Assembly: GCF_003335505.1 (NCBI RefSeq)
Contig: NZ_QPEX01000010.1
Coordinates: forward strand, 930,001-994,000
Direction of reading: 5' to 3'
From: Bremerella cremea
GTDB lineage: Bacteria > Planctomycetota > Planctomycetia > Pirellulales > Pirellulaceae
DNA length: 64,000 nt
How positions within the stretch are numbered: position 1 is the first letter of the stretch; every line of letters begins with the position of its first letter. Position numbers and translations under genes: made by a program. Below, one piece after another: positions 55,749-63,200 of this stretch. Under the pieces are notes generated by a model, which was not told where the DNA came from, searched no databases, and saw only the letters and a list, made by a program, of their open reading frames with translations.

Positions 55749-56195
55749 ATGACTGCTTCAAACTCCAGGATTGATGTCGAAAAGCTCCCTGGGATCGGTG
55801 AGCCGACCTCTGTTAGCGAGTTCCCGGGCGACTCTAAACAGGCGTTTTCCCCTAGTGCGGACTACCTTCGGCTCGCGGGTGGGGAACATACCAGCACGCA
55901 TGTCTCTTCGGGTGAAGTGCTGCTTTTTTGCGTTATCGGCAAGTTAGACGTGACCATTAACGGTCAGCACCACGACGTTACCGCCAACCAGATGATTTAT
56001 ATCGGCAAGGGGCTACCCTACCGTGTCGACGCGGTTATCGATAGCGCCCTGTTGGTGACAACCCTATTCAGCGATCAGGCGACCGCCAAAAAGACCAAGC
56101 CTGAGATCGATCGCAATAACGAGGTGGACGAGGCGTTGGAAGAAACGTTTCCGGCGAGTGATCCTCCCAGTTACAACGCCACGACGATTACCTGA
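55749..56195 (+). CDS. Small cupin-domain protein with C-terminal FPASDPP motif
   Basis: The centre is a one-domain cupin: GGEHTSTHVSSGEVLLFCVIGKLDVTINGQHHDVTANQMIYIGKGLPYRVDAV. The metal-binding His are partly missing, so it may not be an enzyme. The C-terminus, VDEALEETFPASDPPSYN, matches a short motif seen at the ends of many small bacterial proteins ([ED]ExFPASDPP), usually of unknown role. AAAGGAGG gives a strong ribosome site. The next gene starts 50 nt later and may be in the same operon. Confidence 0.72.
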   Translation: MTASNSRIDVEKLPGIGEPTSVSEFPGDSKQAFSPSADYLRLAGGEHTSTHVSSGEVLLFCVIGKLDVTINGQHHDVTANQMIYIGKGLPYRVDAVIDSALLVTTLFSDQATAKKTKPEIDRNNEVDEALEETFPASDPPSYNATTIT

Positions 56196-56245
56196 TTCGG
56201 TAACCACCCAATTAAAGAAACCGTACACAAACGAGGAGATTTCTC

Positions 56246-57268
56246 ATGGCCACTGCCGAAGCACAACCCGAAGTCAACACAAACCTAATGCAAGCTATCG
56301 TCCTGCCACGTTACGGCTCGGCCGACAACTTTCAGGTAACCAGTATTCGCCCTCCCAAAATTACCGCCGATCAAGTGTTGATCAAGATTCACGCAGCAAG
56401 TGTGAACCCTGTTGATTGGAAGCTACGCCAGGGAATGCTTAAATGGGTAATGCCAGACATGTTGCCTGGGGTGCTGGGCTTTGATGCGGCGGGTGAAATT
56501 AGCGAAGTCGGCTACGCAGCCCAACAACAAGGTTGGAAAGTTGGCGACGCAGTCATGGCTTTCTCTGATAATACGCTCGGTGGTTGTTACGCAGAGTATG
56601 TGGCTGTCGATGCCAAGCTGTTAGCCCGCAAGCCAGACAATCTCTCTTACGAAGAAGCGGCTGGTATTCCGCTGGCAGGCACCACGGCTTGGAAGTCGCT
56701 AGTGAAGTTAGGGCAGCTTCATTCCGGCGACGAAGTCCTGATCAACGGAGCATCCGGAGGTGTGGGGACGTATGCCGTGCAAATCGCTAAAGCACTCGGG
56801 GCTAAGGTGACTGCGGTATGTAGCGAGAGCAATCATGAACTCGTCCGCAGCCTCGGGGCCGACGAAGCAATCGATTATCACCAGGTTAACATCACCCGTC
56901 TCAATCGCACGTTCGATATCGTGTTCGATGCGGTTAGTAAGTCTACCTATTCGGAATGCCGTCGCATTCTGAACCCAACCGGGCACTACATCGCTACGCT
57001 ACCCTCCGTGGAGAATATCGGCTTCTCCGTCATCTCGAAGCTCCAGCGTCAAGGCTGTCATGTCGTGTTGGCTCGTCCCGATGGCGATACCCTGCGAGCT
57101 CTGGCTTCGCTGGCGAACGAAGGAAAGTTACGAACGGTGATTGATACCGTTTATCCTTTGAATGAAGTCGCCGATGCCCATCGCCAGAGCGAAGGGGAGC
57201 ACGTTGTCGGCAAGATCGTGTTGCAAGTTCTTTCCGAAGAGACTTCCAACGACGAATCCTACGATTAA
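56246..57268 (+). CDS. Medium-chain quinone oxidoreductase-like reductase
   Basis: A zinc-free MDR-family enzyme: NPVDWKLRQGM, PGVLGFDAAGEISEVG, AAGIPLAGTTAWKSL, and the NAD(P)H-binding NGASGGVGTYAVQIAKALGAKV. It should reduce quinones or enones with NAD(P)H in the cytoplasm. The first 14 residues are an added tail. GAGGAGA precedes the ATG. A perfect intrinsic terminator follows at 57293-57333, so the cupin-MDR pair forms a unit, perhaps for stress by reactive carbonyls. Confidence 0.88.
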   Translation: MATAEAQPEVNTNLMQAIVLPRYGSADNFQVTSIRPPKITADQVLIKIHAASVNPVDWKLRQGMLKWVMPDMLPGVLGFDAAGEISEVGYAAQQQGWKVGDAVMAFSDNTLGGCYAEYVAVDAKLLARKPDNLSYEEAAGIPLAGTTAWKSLVKLGQLHSGDEVLINGASGGVGTYAVQIAKALGAKVTAVCSESNHELVRSLGADEAIDYHQVNITRLNRTFDIVFDAVSKSTYSECRRILNPTGHYIATLPSVENIGFSVISKLQRQGCHVVLARPDGDTLRALASLANEGKLRTVIDTVYPLNEVADAHRQSEGEHVVGKIVLQVLSEETSNDESYD

Positions 57269-57292
57269 CGCCCGTCGCGTCTCTTGGTGAGA

Positions 57293-57333
57293 GGTGGCCA
57301 AGTCTTATTCGCAAGGCTTGGCCACCTTTTTTT
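57293..57333 (+). terminator. Intrinsic terminator after MDR gene
   Basis: GGTGGCCAAG (57293-57302) and CTTGGCCACC (57317-57326) make a perfect 10-bp stem with a 14-nt loop, followed by seven T at 57327-57333. Confidence 0.93.
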
Positions 57334-57510
57334 ATGGATATCTTGGCAGCGGTATCCCCAAAATTATGGCCTGAGGCGAAGTTTCTGGGTCTGCCAACGG
57401 CCCCCTCCTGGTGCGAAAAACGGCTCTTCCCGGTACCATTTGTCGTGAGAAGGCTGTGTCAAACTTGGCACAATACCGGCAGACGATACTGACCTTGGAG
57501 TGAGCCAGAG

Positions 57511-58005
57511 ATGTCTCAAGCGACCAACCCCCTGGTGGGTGTGATCATGGGTAGCAAGTCCGATTGGGAAACCATGCGGCATGCCTGTGAAATGCTGGAA
57601 TCGTTCGACGTGCCGTACGAAAAGCGGGTCGTCTCCGCCCATCGCACGCCCGCTTGGATGAACGAGTATGCCACTACCGCCCAAGAGCGTGGTTTGAAGA
57701 TCATCATTGCCGGGGCTGGCGGTGCCGCTCATTTGCCCGGCATGGTCGCTTCCCAAACGACGCTCCCAGTGCTGGGTGTTCCCGTGAAAAGCCGAGCCCT
57801 TTCTGGGCTCGATTCGCTTCTCTCGATCGTGCAAATGCCCGGCGGAATTCCTGTCGGCACGTTGGCTATCGGGGACGCGGGAGCCAAGAACGCGGCTCTT
57901 CTGGCCGTCCGTATTCTCGGCACGACCGATCCAGCCCTGCAAGCCAAGTTGGTAGCTTTCCAGGAAGAACAGACTAGCAAAGTGCTTGAGGACTCAGAAC
58001 TGTGA
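57511..58005 (+). CDS. purE: N5-carboxyaminoimidazole ribonucleotide mutase PurE
   Basis: Step of de novo purine synthesis: converts N5-CAIR to 4-carboxy-AIR. Class I PurE motifs are clear: [57 protein letters not shown]. Length 164 is normal. GGAGTGA lies upstream. The stop shares bases with the GTG start of purK (GTGA), so the two are translated together. Confidence 0.96.
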   Translation: MSQATNPLVGVIMGSKSDWETMRHACEMLESFDVPYEKRVVSAHRTPAWMNEYATTAQERGLKIIIAGAGGAAHLPGMVASQTTLPVLGVPVKSRALSGLDSLLSIVQMPGGIPVGTLAIGDAGAKNAALLAVRILGTTDPALQAKLVAFQEEQTSKVLEDSEL

Positions 58006-59138
58006 CCAAAACGGTACTACCAGGCGGAACCCTTGGTGTGCTCGGCAGCGGTCAGCTTGGCCGCATGTTCGCCATTGCCGCTCGCCGAATGGGCTATCGG
58101 GTTCATGTCCTTTCCCCCGACAAAGACACGCCAACCGGCCAAGTTGCCGATTTGGAAATCGAAGCCCCTTACGACGATCTCGCTGCGGTCGCGCGCTTTG
58201 CCGATTCGGTCGACGCGGTCACGTTTGAGTTCGAGAATGTTCCCCTTGAAACGGTCAACGTTGTCAACGAAAAGGTGCCTGTTCGCCCGGCTGGGCGGGT
58301 GTTGCATACCACGCAACATCGCCTGCGGGAAAAGACTTTTCTGCGTGATCATGGTTTTCCGGTCCCTAAGTTTCATGCCATTGGCAAACTAGCCGACCTA
58401 GACACAGCTCCCGACGCGCTGCTCCCTGGCGTGCTGAAGACAGCGGCTTGGGGCTACGATGGCAAAGGCCAAGCCAAAGTAACCGACCGCGATTCGTTAC
58501 GGCGAGCCTGGACAGAAGAGTTGAAGCAGGAAGCGATCTTGGAGGAACTGGTCGGTTTCGAGAAAGAGTTCTCCGTGGTCGCTGCCCGTAGTATCGATGG
58601 CACGGTTCGCTGCTATGCCCCGATCGAGAACTTGCATACGAATCACATTCTGGACGTTTCGATTTCGCCTGGTCGACTTTCCGCCAAGGCCAGCAGCGAA
58701 GCGATCGAGATTGCCACGGCTGTGCTAACAGAGCTCGACGTGGTTGGCGTGCTATGCGTCGAGTTCTTCTTGGCACCCGGCGATCGTCTGCTGATTAACG
58801 AGCTTGCCCCTCGGCCGCATAACTCGGGGCATTTGACGATCGACTCTCATGTCACCTGCCAGTTTGAACAACAAGTGCGGGCCGTTTGCGGCTTGCCATT
58901 GGGCTCGACGGATCAGCTTCGCCCAGCCGCGATGATCAACTTGCTGGGTGACGTGTGGGACCCTGATATCCCCAATTGGGCGGCTGCTTGCGAAAACCCA
59001 GCAATTAAGCTGCATCTTTACGGCAAGCACCAGCCACGTCCTGGTCGGAAGATGGGCCACCTCACGGTTACTGCGGCTACCGTAGACGAGGCGGCCGACG
59101 AAGTGATGGCGGCCAAAAAGCGGCTGTCCACTCGCTAG
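58002..59138 (+). CDS. purK: N5-carboxyaminoimidazole ribonucleotide synthase PurK
   Basis: ATP-grasp enzyme that makes N5-CAIR from AIR, ATP and bicarbonate, feeding PurE. N-terminal [24 protein letters not shown], then the ATP-grasp region ([66 protein letters not shown]). C-terminal [18 protein letters not shown] is typical of PurK. GTG start at 58002 overlaps purE by 4 nt. Confidence 0.96.
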   Translation: MTKTVLPGGTLGVLGSGQLGRMFAIAARRMGYRVHVLSPDKDTPTGQVADLEIEAPYDDLAAVARFADSVDAVTFEFENVPLETVNVVNEKVPVRPAGRVLHTTQHRLREKTFLRDHGFPVPKFHAIGKLADLDTAPDALLPGVLKTAAWGYDGKGQAKVTDRDSLRRAWTEELKQEAILEELVGFEKEFSVVAARSIDGTVRCYAPIENLHTNHILDVSISPGRLSAKASSEAIEIATAVLTELDVVGVLCVEFFLAPGDRLLINELAPRPHNSGHLTIDSHVTCQFEQQVRAVCGLPLGSTDQLRPAAMINLLGDVWDPDIPNWAAACENPAIKLHLYGKHQPRPGRKMGHLTVTAATVDEAADEVMAAKKRLSTR

Positions 59139-59190
59139 GCATTTGCCTATTCTTCGCAAACACCGCATTGCAACGCCAATCCGCTGGAGA

Positions 59191-59258
59191 GGGGGAAACG
59201 ATTGAAGTCGTTCCCCCGAGAAGCCGAAAACCATGAATAACAACCCACGGTTTTCGGC
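59191..59258 (+). promoter_or_regulatory. Two consecutive hairpins before unknown gene
   Basis: GGGGGAAACGA (59191-59201) pairs with TCGTTCCCCC (59208-59217; one bulge), then GCCGAAAACC (59223-59232) pairs perfectly with GGTTTTCGGC (59249-59258). They fill the 3' side of the purK-59277 gap, ending 18 nt before the next ATG. Neither is followed by a T-run. They could end the purine transcript or control the next gene. Confidence 0.5.
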
Positions 59259-59276
59259 CAACAGCGAGAATGTGCC

Positions 59277-60116
59277 ATGCAAGTTGAATCGGCGACTGCG
59301 CCCTCTCTCACACGTCAGCAACGCCGGGAAGCTACCGGCGAGCAGGTTCAAAACCTGTTCAACGAGATCCTGACGCAAGCAGGGCAAGCTGGCTATGCTT
59401 CCGCCGAAGCATACGACTCGGAAAACACCGTGGAAACGGACATTCAGCAGACCTGGGACGATTGGTTCTCGGTTAGCGATACGGGGAACCATCCTGAAGG
59501 GGTTCATTCCGAGGAGCTGAAAACTGGCTACGGCCAGATTCTGGTACGTGCCTACGAAGAAGGAGGCTACGCGGATCCCAAGGGTTTCCTCAATAGCCTC
59601 AGCGACGAGGACATGGAAATCGTTCAGCACGTGAATCGCTTGGCTGGTCCCATCGATACTAATGCCATCACCGAAGAAGGTGCCCTGAATCTTCTCGTTC
59701 CGCAACCTGCTCAGGTCGATGCAAACAACGACGGGCTCACGCAAGTAGGGGCAGCCAACCTCATTCGTTTCCCCGATAGCCGCACCCCCGATGCGGTGGT
59801 CGATGCCTGGAATGAAACGACGGCCGACATGTCCCCGAGGGACAAAATGATGTACCAGCTGCAGATGAAGCTCTCCGTCATGACGGCCAACATTATTGTC
59901 GACGACTATGGACAATTTGTGCGACAACGCGAGCCAGGGGATCCTGATTGGGTGAATCCGATGGCTGCGAAGGACTTCTCTTACCAAGACTTAGCCCAGC
60001 AGTTCTTGGACTACCTGGACTATTTCAAGAACCAGATTCCTAAAGACAAGTACGAAAAAGACACCGCCTTTTGGACCGATTTCAAACAAACGTTGGCCGA
60101 GCATGGGGCCAAGTAA
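59277..60116 (+). CDS. Acidic hypothetical protein with a possible EF-hand-like loop
   Basis: I recognise no family. The 279-residue protein is acidic, without signal peptide or membrane helix, and looks well folded by composition. An EF-hand-type loop DANNDGLTQVG (key pattern D-x-N-x-D-G) lies near residue 147. Aromatic-rich helices (YQDLAQQFLDYLDYFKNQIP) are at the C-terminus. A long antisense frame (58752-59987) covers part of it but also all of the purK end, and is taken as a shadow. It converges with the sugar isomerase-like gene 8 nt away. Confidence 0.6.
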   Translation: MQVESATAPSLTRQQRREATGEQVQNLFNEILTQAGQAGYASAEAYDSENTVETDIQQTWDDWFSVSDTGNHPEGVHSEELKTGYGQILVRAYEEGGYADPKGFLNSLSDEDMEIVQHVNRLAGPIDTNAITEEGALNLLVPQPAQVDANNDGLTQVGAANLIRFPDSRTPDAVVDAWNETTADMSPRDKMMYQLQMKLSVMTANIIVDDYGQFVRQREPGDPDWVNPMAAKDFSYQDLAQQFLDYLDYFKNQIPKDKYEKDTAFWTDFKQTLAEHGAK

Positions 60117-60123
60117 CGTTTCT

Positions 60124-61050
60124 TTAGACGTCACATAGCGCGACGCCATGTCGCAGCGAGCCAAGTTTGTCGTCCCAGGTCGGGATGTACTCTTGCACGA
60201 CATAGCCGTCGTAGTCCGATTCGGCCACGGCTTTGATAATCGCGGCGTAGTTCATCTCCTGGTTTTCGTCCAATTCGCAGCGACCAGGATTGCCGGCGGT
60301 GTGCAAGTGGCCGATATAAGGCAGACCCTGCTGAAAACGGCGAATGACGTCGCCGTTCATTACCTGCACATGGTAAAAGTCGAACAGCAACTTCATGTTC
60401 GGTGAGTCGACTTGCTTGATCAAATCGATGCATAAGTCGACATCATCGCCGAAATAGCCCGGATGTCCCTTCATGGGATGCGAATCGTCGCGGCTGTTCA
60501 AGTGTTCGAGAACCAGCGTCACGTTCTTTGCTTCTGCATAGTCGATTACCGACTTCCAGAGTTCGACGCAGTTTTTCTGGCTCTGTTGGTCGCTGATTTC
60601 TTTTTCCCGCATGCCCGTAAACGTAATCACATTCTGGCAGTCCCACTTCACCGCGCGGTCGATCGCTTTTCGTAACTCGGTTCGGCAATGCTCGTGGTAT
60701 TCAGGATTCAACGGGCCTTGCTTGAAACCATGCCCAGAGCAAAGCGAGACCTTGAGCCCGTGCTCTTTCATCAGTGGATAATACTTCGCATCGATCCCCT
60801 CGACACCGACCAGCCCCATGCGGGCACACGCCGGCACAAACTCTTCCATCGGCATCGGATTGAAACACCATGCCATGACGGACTGCTTGATGTTCTTACC
60901 GGTGGCGCGGAAATCTGCCGGAGGTATTTTCGCGGCTGAATCCTCGGTCGCCCAAACCGTTCCCCCTGCGGCCATGCTGCCGACCATCCCCGTTCCCAGG
61001 GCAGTCTTTAACAGATTTCGACGCGATACATGCGGAGTATTGTGGGGCAT
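60124..61050 (-). CDS. Tat-exported TIM-barrel sugar isomerase, hydroxypyruvate-isomerase-like
   Basis: A Tat leader, SRRNLLKTALGTGMVGSMAAG, is followed by an AP-endonuclease-2-type TIM barrel: KQSVMAWCFNPMPMEEFVPACARMGLVGVEGID, TLVLEHLNSRDDSHPMKGHPGYFG, LLFDFYHVQVMNGD, IGHLHTAGNPGRCELDENQEMNYAAI, and VQEYIPTWDD. The HLNSRDDSHPM... block is close to hydroxypyruvate isomerase (Hyi), with metal ligands Glu, Asp, His and Glu in these blocks. Export is unusual for Hyi, so the substrate may differ. Length 308. Confidence 0.82.
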   Translation of the reverse strand: MPHNTPHVSRRNLLKTALGTGMVGSMAAGGTVWATEDSAAKIPPADFRATGKNIKQSVMAWCFNPMPMEEFVPACARMGLVGVEGIDAKYYPLMKEHGLKVSLCSGHGFKQGPLNPEYHEHCRTELRKAIDRAVKWDCQNVITFTGMREKEISDQQSQKNCVELWKSVIDYAEAKNVTLVLEHLNSRDDSHPMKGHPGYFGDDVDLCIDLIKQVDSPNMKLLFDFYHVQVMNGDVIRRFQQGLPYIGHLHTAGNPGRCELDENQEMNYAAIIKAVAESDYDGYVVQEYIPTWDDKLGSLRHGVALCDV

Positions 61051-61084
61051 GGCAGATCGACCTCGGAAGGGAAAAGGGAGGTGC

Positions 61085-61657
61085 TTAGGAGTTGTCGAAG
61101 GGAAACGCCAATTGCGATTCGTCCGGCGGCTTGGCCCCGGGGTTCAGCTCTTGGAACAGCAAACTTGGCTGAATTCCTTGATTGTTCTGATACTTATCGC
61201 TGACGTATTCGGTAATATCGCCGGTAATTTCGTGGTAGAAAATCTGGCAGATTGGGACGTTCGGATAGATGCGAATCGGCTGCACCGCGAACATCTCTAA
61301 GGTCCAAAAACCTTTGAAGCCCACATCGCCGAACCCAGCAGTCACGTGAACGAACAGCCCTAGCCGTCCAATCGAAGAACGTCCTTCGATCATCGGGACG
61401 AAACCGTGCGTTTCGGTCAATTCGTTGGTCCGAGCTAGATACAGCTGATTGGGATTCAGCACGTAACCTTCCTCAGGAATAGTAATCCGCCGGACCCGAT
61501 GAGGATGACGCATATCAAGGATTAGCTCCTCGTAGGTCATCAACTCGTCGTTTAGGGTCAAGTTGTAACTATTAGGATTCAACCGGTTCTCGTCATACGG
61601 CTCGATGAAGATCTTGGAGCCGAGATGTTTCCGAATTTCGTTACCGGAAAGAATCAT
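61085..61657 (-). CDS. dcd: dCTP deaminase
   Basis: Makes dUTP from dCTP for thymidylate synthesis. Family signatures: LNPNSYNLTLNDEL, the catalytic region EGRSSIGRLGLFVHVTAGFGD and VGFKGFWTLEM with the Glu, then RIYPNVPICQIFYHEI and a C-terminal nucleotide loop. The VGFKGFWTLE form resembles the trimeric Dcd family in general; whether it is bifunctional (dCTP deaminase plus dUTPase) cannot be told by eye. Length 190. It probably shares a transcript with the Tat-exported isomerase gene, which starts 34 nt after its stop. Confidence 0.92.
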   Translation of the reverse strand: MILSGNEIRKHLGSKIFIEPYDENRLNPNSYNLTLNDELMTYEELILDMRHPHRVRRITIPEEGYVLNPNQLYLARTNELTETHGFVPMIEGRSSIGRLGLFVHVTAGFGDVGFKGFWTLEMFAVQPIRIYPNVPICQIFYHEITGDITEYVSDKYQNNQGIQPSLLFQELNPGAKPPDESQLAFPFDNS

Positions 61658-61912
61658 GGAGGGGTCCTGGGTTATCCGCGAAAAACCACCAAGATTTCAC
61701 GCAGGCGAGATGTCCAAAAAGAAGCCGAAGTGCTGATTATAGAACGATTTCACGAAAATAAAACGGAGTAGCTCTATCTGTCCCCAGTGAAAGCCCCCCT
61801 CGAACGAGGAATGAACACCGCTAAATGCTAGTTTCCACAGCGTTGTCGTTCATGCGACAACCGTTTCCTACGCAAAACTCTTCTCACGGTAATACCTTTA
61901 CTGCCATCCGGT

Positions 61913-62116
61913 TTCATACTCAAAACTCGGTTCTAGCTATTTTGAGGATATATCTTTGTGTGCAACTGGCATCCTGCCAGGGTGAAGCAAAAACCCTGTC
62001 AGCAGGGCCGCCCGGGCAAGATGCCCGGGGCACCCGAGACAGGTTTGACTTCGTTTTGGTTTCATACTCAAAACTCCTTCCCAGCGTTTTCTTTGAGCAA
62101 AAACGATCTAACCAAG
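61913..62116 (+). repeat. Tandem repeat unit 1 (204 nt)
   Basis: The unit starts with TTCATACTCAAAACTC, which recurs inside it at 62061. It contains a hairpin CTCAAAA...TTTTGAG, a CCAGGGT...ACCCTG pairing and a perfect CCCGGGCA-AGA-TGCCCGGG hairpin at 62011-62029. It ends AACCAAG. Nearly identical to unit 2, with scattered substitutions and a small indel near 61950. Confidence 0.85.
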
Positions 62117-62318
62117 TTCATACTCAAAACTCGGTTCTAGCTATTTTGAGCATATCTATGTGTGCCGCTGGCATCCTGCCGGTGTGAAGCAAAAACCCGG
62201 TCAGCAGGGCCTCCCGGGCAAGATGCCCGGGGCACCCGAGACTGGTTTAACTTCGTTTTGGTTTCATACTCAAAACTCCTGCCCAGCGTTTTCGTTGAGC
62301 AAAAACGATCTAACCAAG
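62117..62318 (+). repeat. Tandem repeat unit 2 (202 nt)
   Basis: Same order as unit 1, with TTCATACTCAAAACTC at its start and at 62263, and the CCCGGGCA-AGA-TGCCCGGG hairpin at 62213-62231. The first hairpin changed in both arms: CCAGGGT/ACCCTG in unit 1 became CCGG/CCGG here, which keeps pairing. Confidence 0.85.
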
Positions 62319-62358
62319 TTCATACTCAAAACTCCTCTCACGGTTTGTTTTGAGTATG
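62319..62358. repeat. Partial third repeat with terminal inverted copy
   Basis: TTCATACTCAAAACTC starts again at 62319 but the unit stops. CATACTCAAAAC (62321-62332) is followed by its exact reverse complement GTTTTGAGTATG (62347-62358), giving a 12-bp hairpin with a 14-nt loop that closes the array. Confidence 0.8.
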
Positions 62359-62505
62359 TCAGCTGGACTTCCCCTGCGGCTGACAAGATTCGTACCGCGC
62401 ACGGCAAAACGCCGGATCCGCTGGCCCGTATTCAGATGTTACCGTAACGAGAAACTGTCCACTTAGCAAACCAAAGTTTGACAGCCGTTGAAGGAGGAAA
62501 GCGGG

Positions 62506-63156
62506 TTAGCTTACCCCTTCTTGCGGACAGAACTTTAAGAAGTGGCACGCTTCGCATTTCGGTTTACGAGCATTGCAAACCGCGCGGCCATGGTGGATCA
62601 GGCGATGCGAGAAGTCGATCCATTCTTTCTTGGGGACCACTTCCATCAGTTCCTCTTCAACCTTTACGGCATCCGCTTTCTCGGTCAGCCCCAAGCGTCG
62701 CGTGAGGCGGCCAACGTGCGTATCGACGACGATGCCTGAAGGAATTCCAAACGCAGTCCCTAACACAACATTGGCCGTTTTGCGTCCTACACCGGGCAGT
62801 TCGACAAGCTTTGCCAAATCTTGAGGGACTTCGCCGTCGTAGTCGTCGACCAGGGCCTGCGAGGCGGCGTGGATGTTTTTGGCTTTGTTACGAAAGAAGC
62901 CGGTGGTTTGAACCATTTTTTCCAGCGTTTTGACCGGAGCAACCGCCATATCGTGCGCCGTTGGATATTTGGCGAATAAGTCTTTCGTCACAATATTGAC
63001 CCGCACGTCCGTGCATTGGGCCGAAAGAATGGTTGCAATCAACAGTTGAAACGGCGAATCGAAGTTGAGCGCGCACTCGGCATCGGCATAGTCTTTTTTC
63101 AACTGCCGCACTACGCGGCGGGCCTGGGCTTTTCGCTCGGCGAGATCTTCGATCAT
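62506..63156 (-). CDS. nth: Endonuclease III (DNA glycosylase/AP lyase)
   Basis: Removes oxidised pyrimidines and cleaves at abasic sites. Helix-hairpin-helix with catalytic Lys: ELPGVGRKTANVVLG; catalytic Asp: GIVVDTHVGRLTRRLGL; N-terminal FDSPFQLLIATILSAQCTD. The C-terminal 4Fe-4S ligands C-x6-C-x2-C-x5-C are in CNARKPKCEACHFLKFC. The ATG at 63156 gives a normal-length protein (about 216); an earlier start at 63228 overlaps the next gene and adds unlikely residues. Confidence 0.95.
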   Translation of the reverse strand: MIEDLAERKAQARRVVRQLKKDYADAECALNFDSPFQLLIATILSAQCTDVRVNIVTKDLFAKYPTAHDMAVAPVKTLEKMVQTTGFFRNKAKNIHAASQALVDDYDGEVPQDLAKLVELPGVGRKTANVVLGTAFGIPSGIVVDTHVGRLTRRLGLTEKADAVKVEEELMEVVPKKEWIDFSHRLIHHGRAVCNARKPKCEACHFLKFCPQEGVS

Positions 63157-63200
63157 GGTGACTTCTTCAAGTGAGGCTGGCGGAACCACAGATTTGCACC

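Larger units (their letters stand above)
61658..62505. other. Long non-coding region with tandem repeats
   Basis: About 850 nt between the dCTP deaminase start and the endonuclease III stop. Its middle is a pair of about 203-nt tandem repeats (61913-62318) with palindromes, bounded by an 18-nt flanking repeat (61873-61890 and 62327-62344, one mismatch). Small ORFs through the repeat are not considered coding. Confidence 0.7.

Noticed and set aside
58752..59987. 411-codon minus-strand frame
   Set aside because: Runs antisense through the conserved end of purK and most of the 59277 gene; its composition is that of a shadow frame.
61913..62358. CRISPR array
   Set aside because: The 16-nt repeats are irregularly spaced (148, 56, 146, 56) and the intervening DNA is itself repeated, not unique spacers; no cas genes in the window.
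62160..62447. ORFs running through the tandem repeat
   Set aside because: They only reflect the repeat sequence and differ in frame between units; no start signal.
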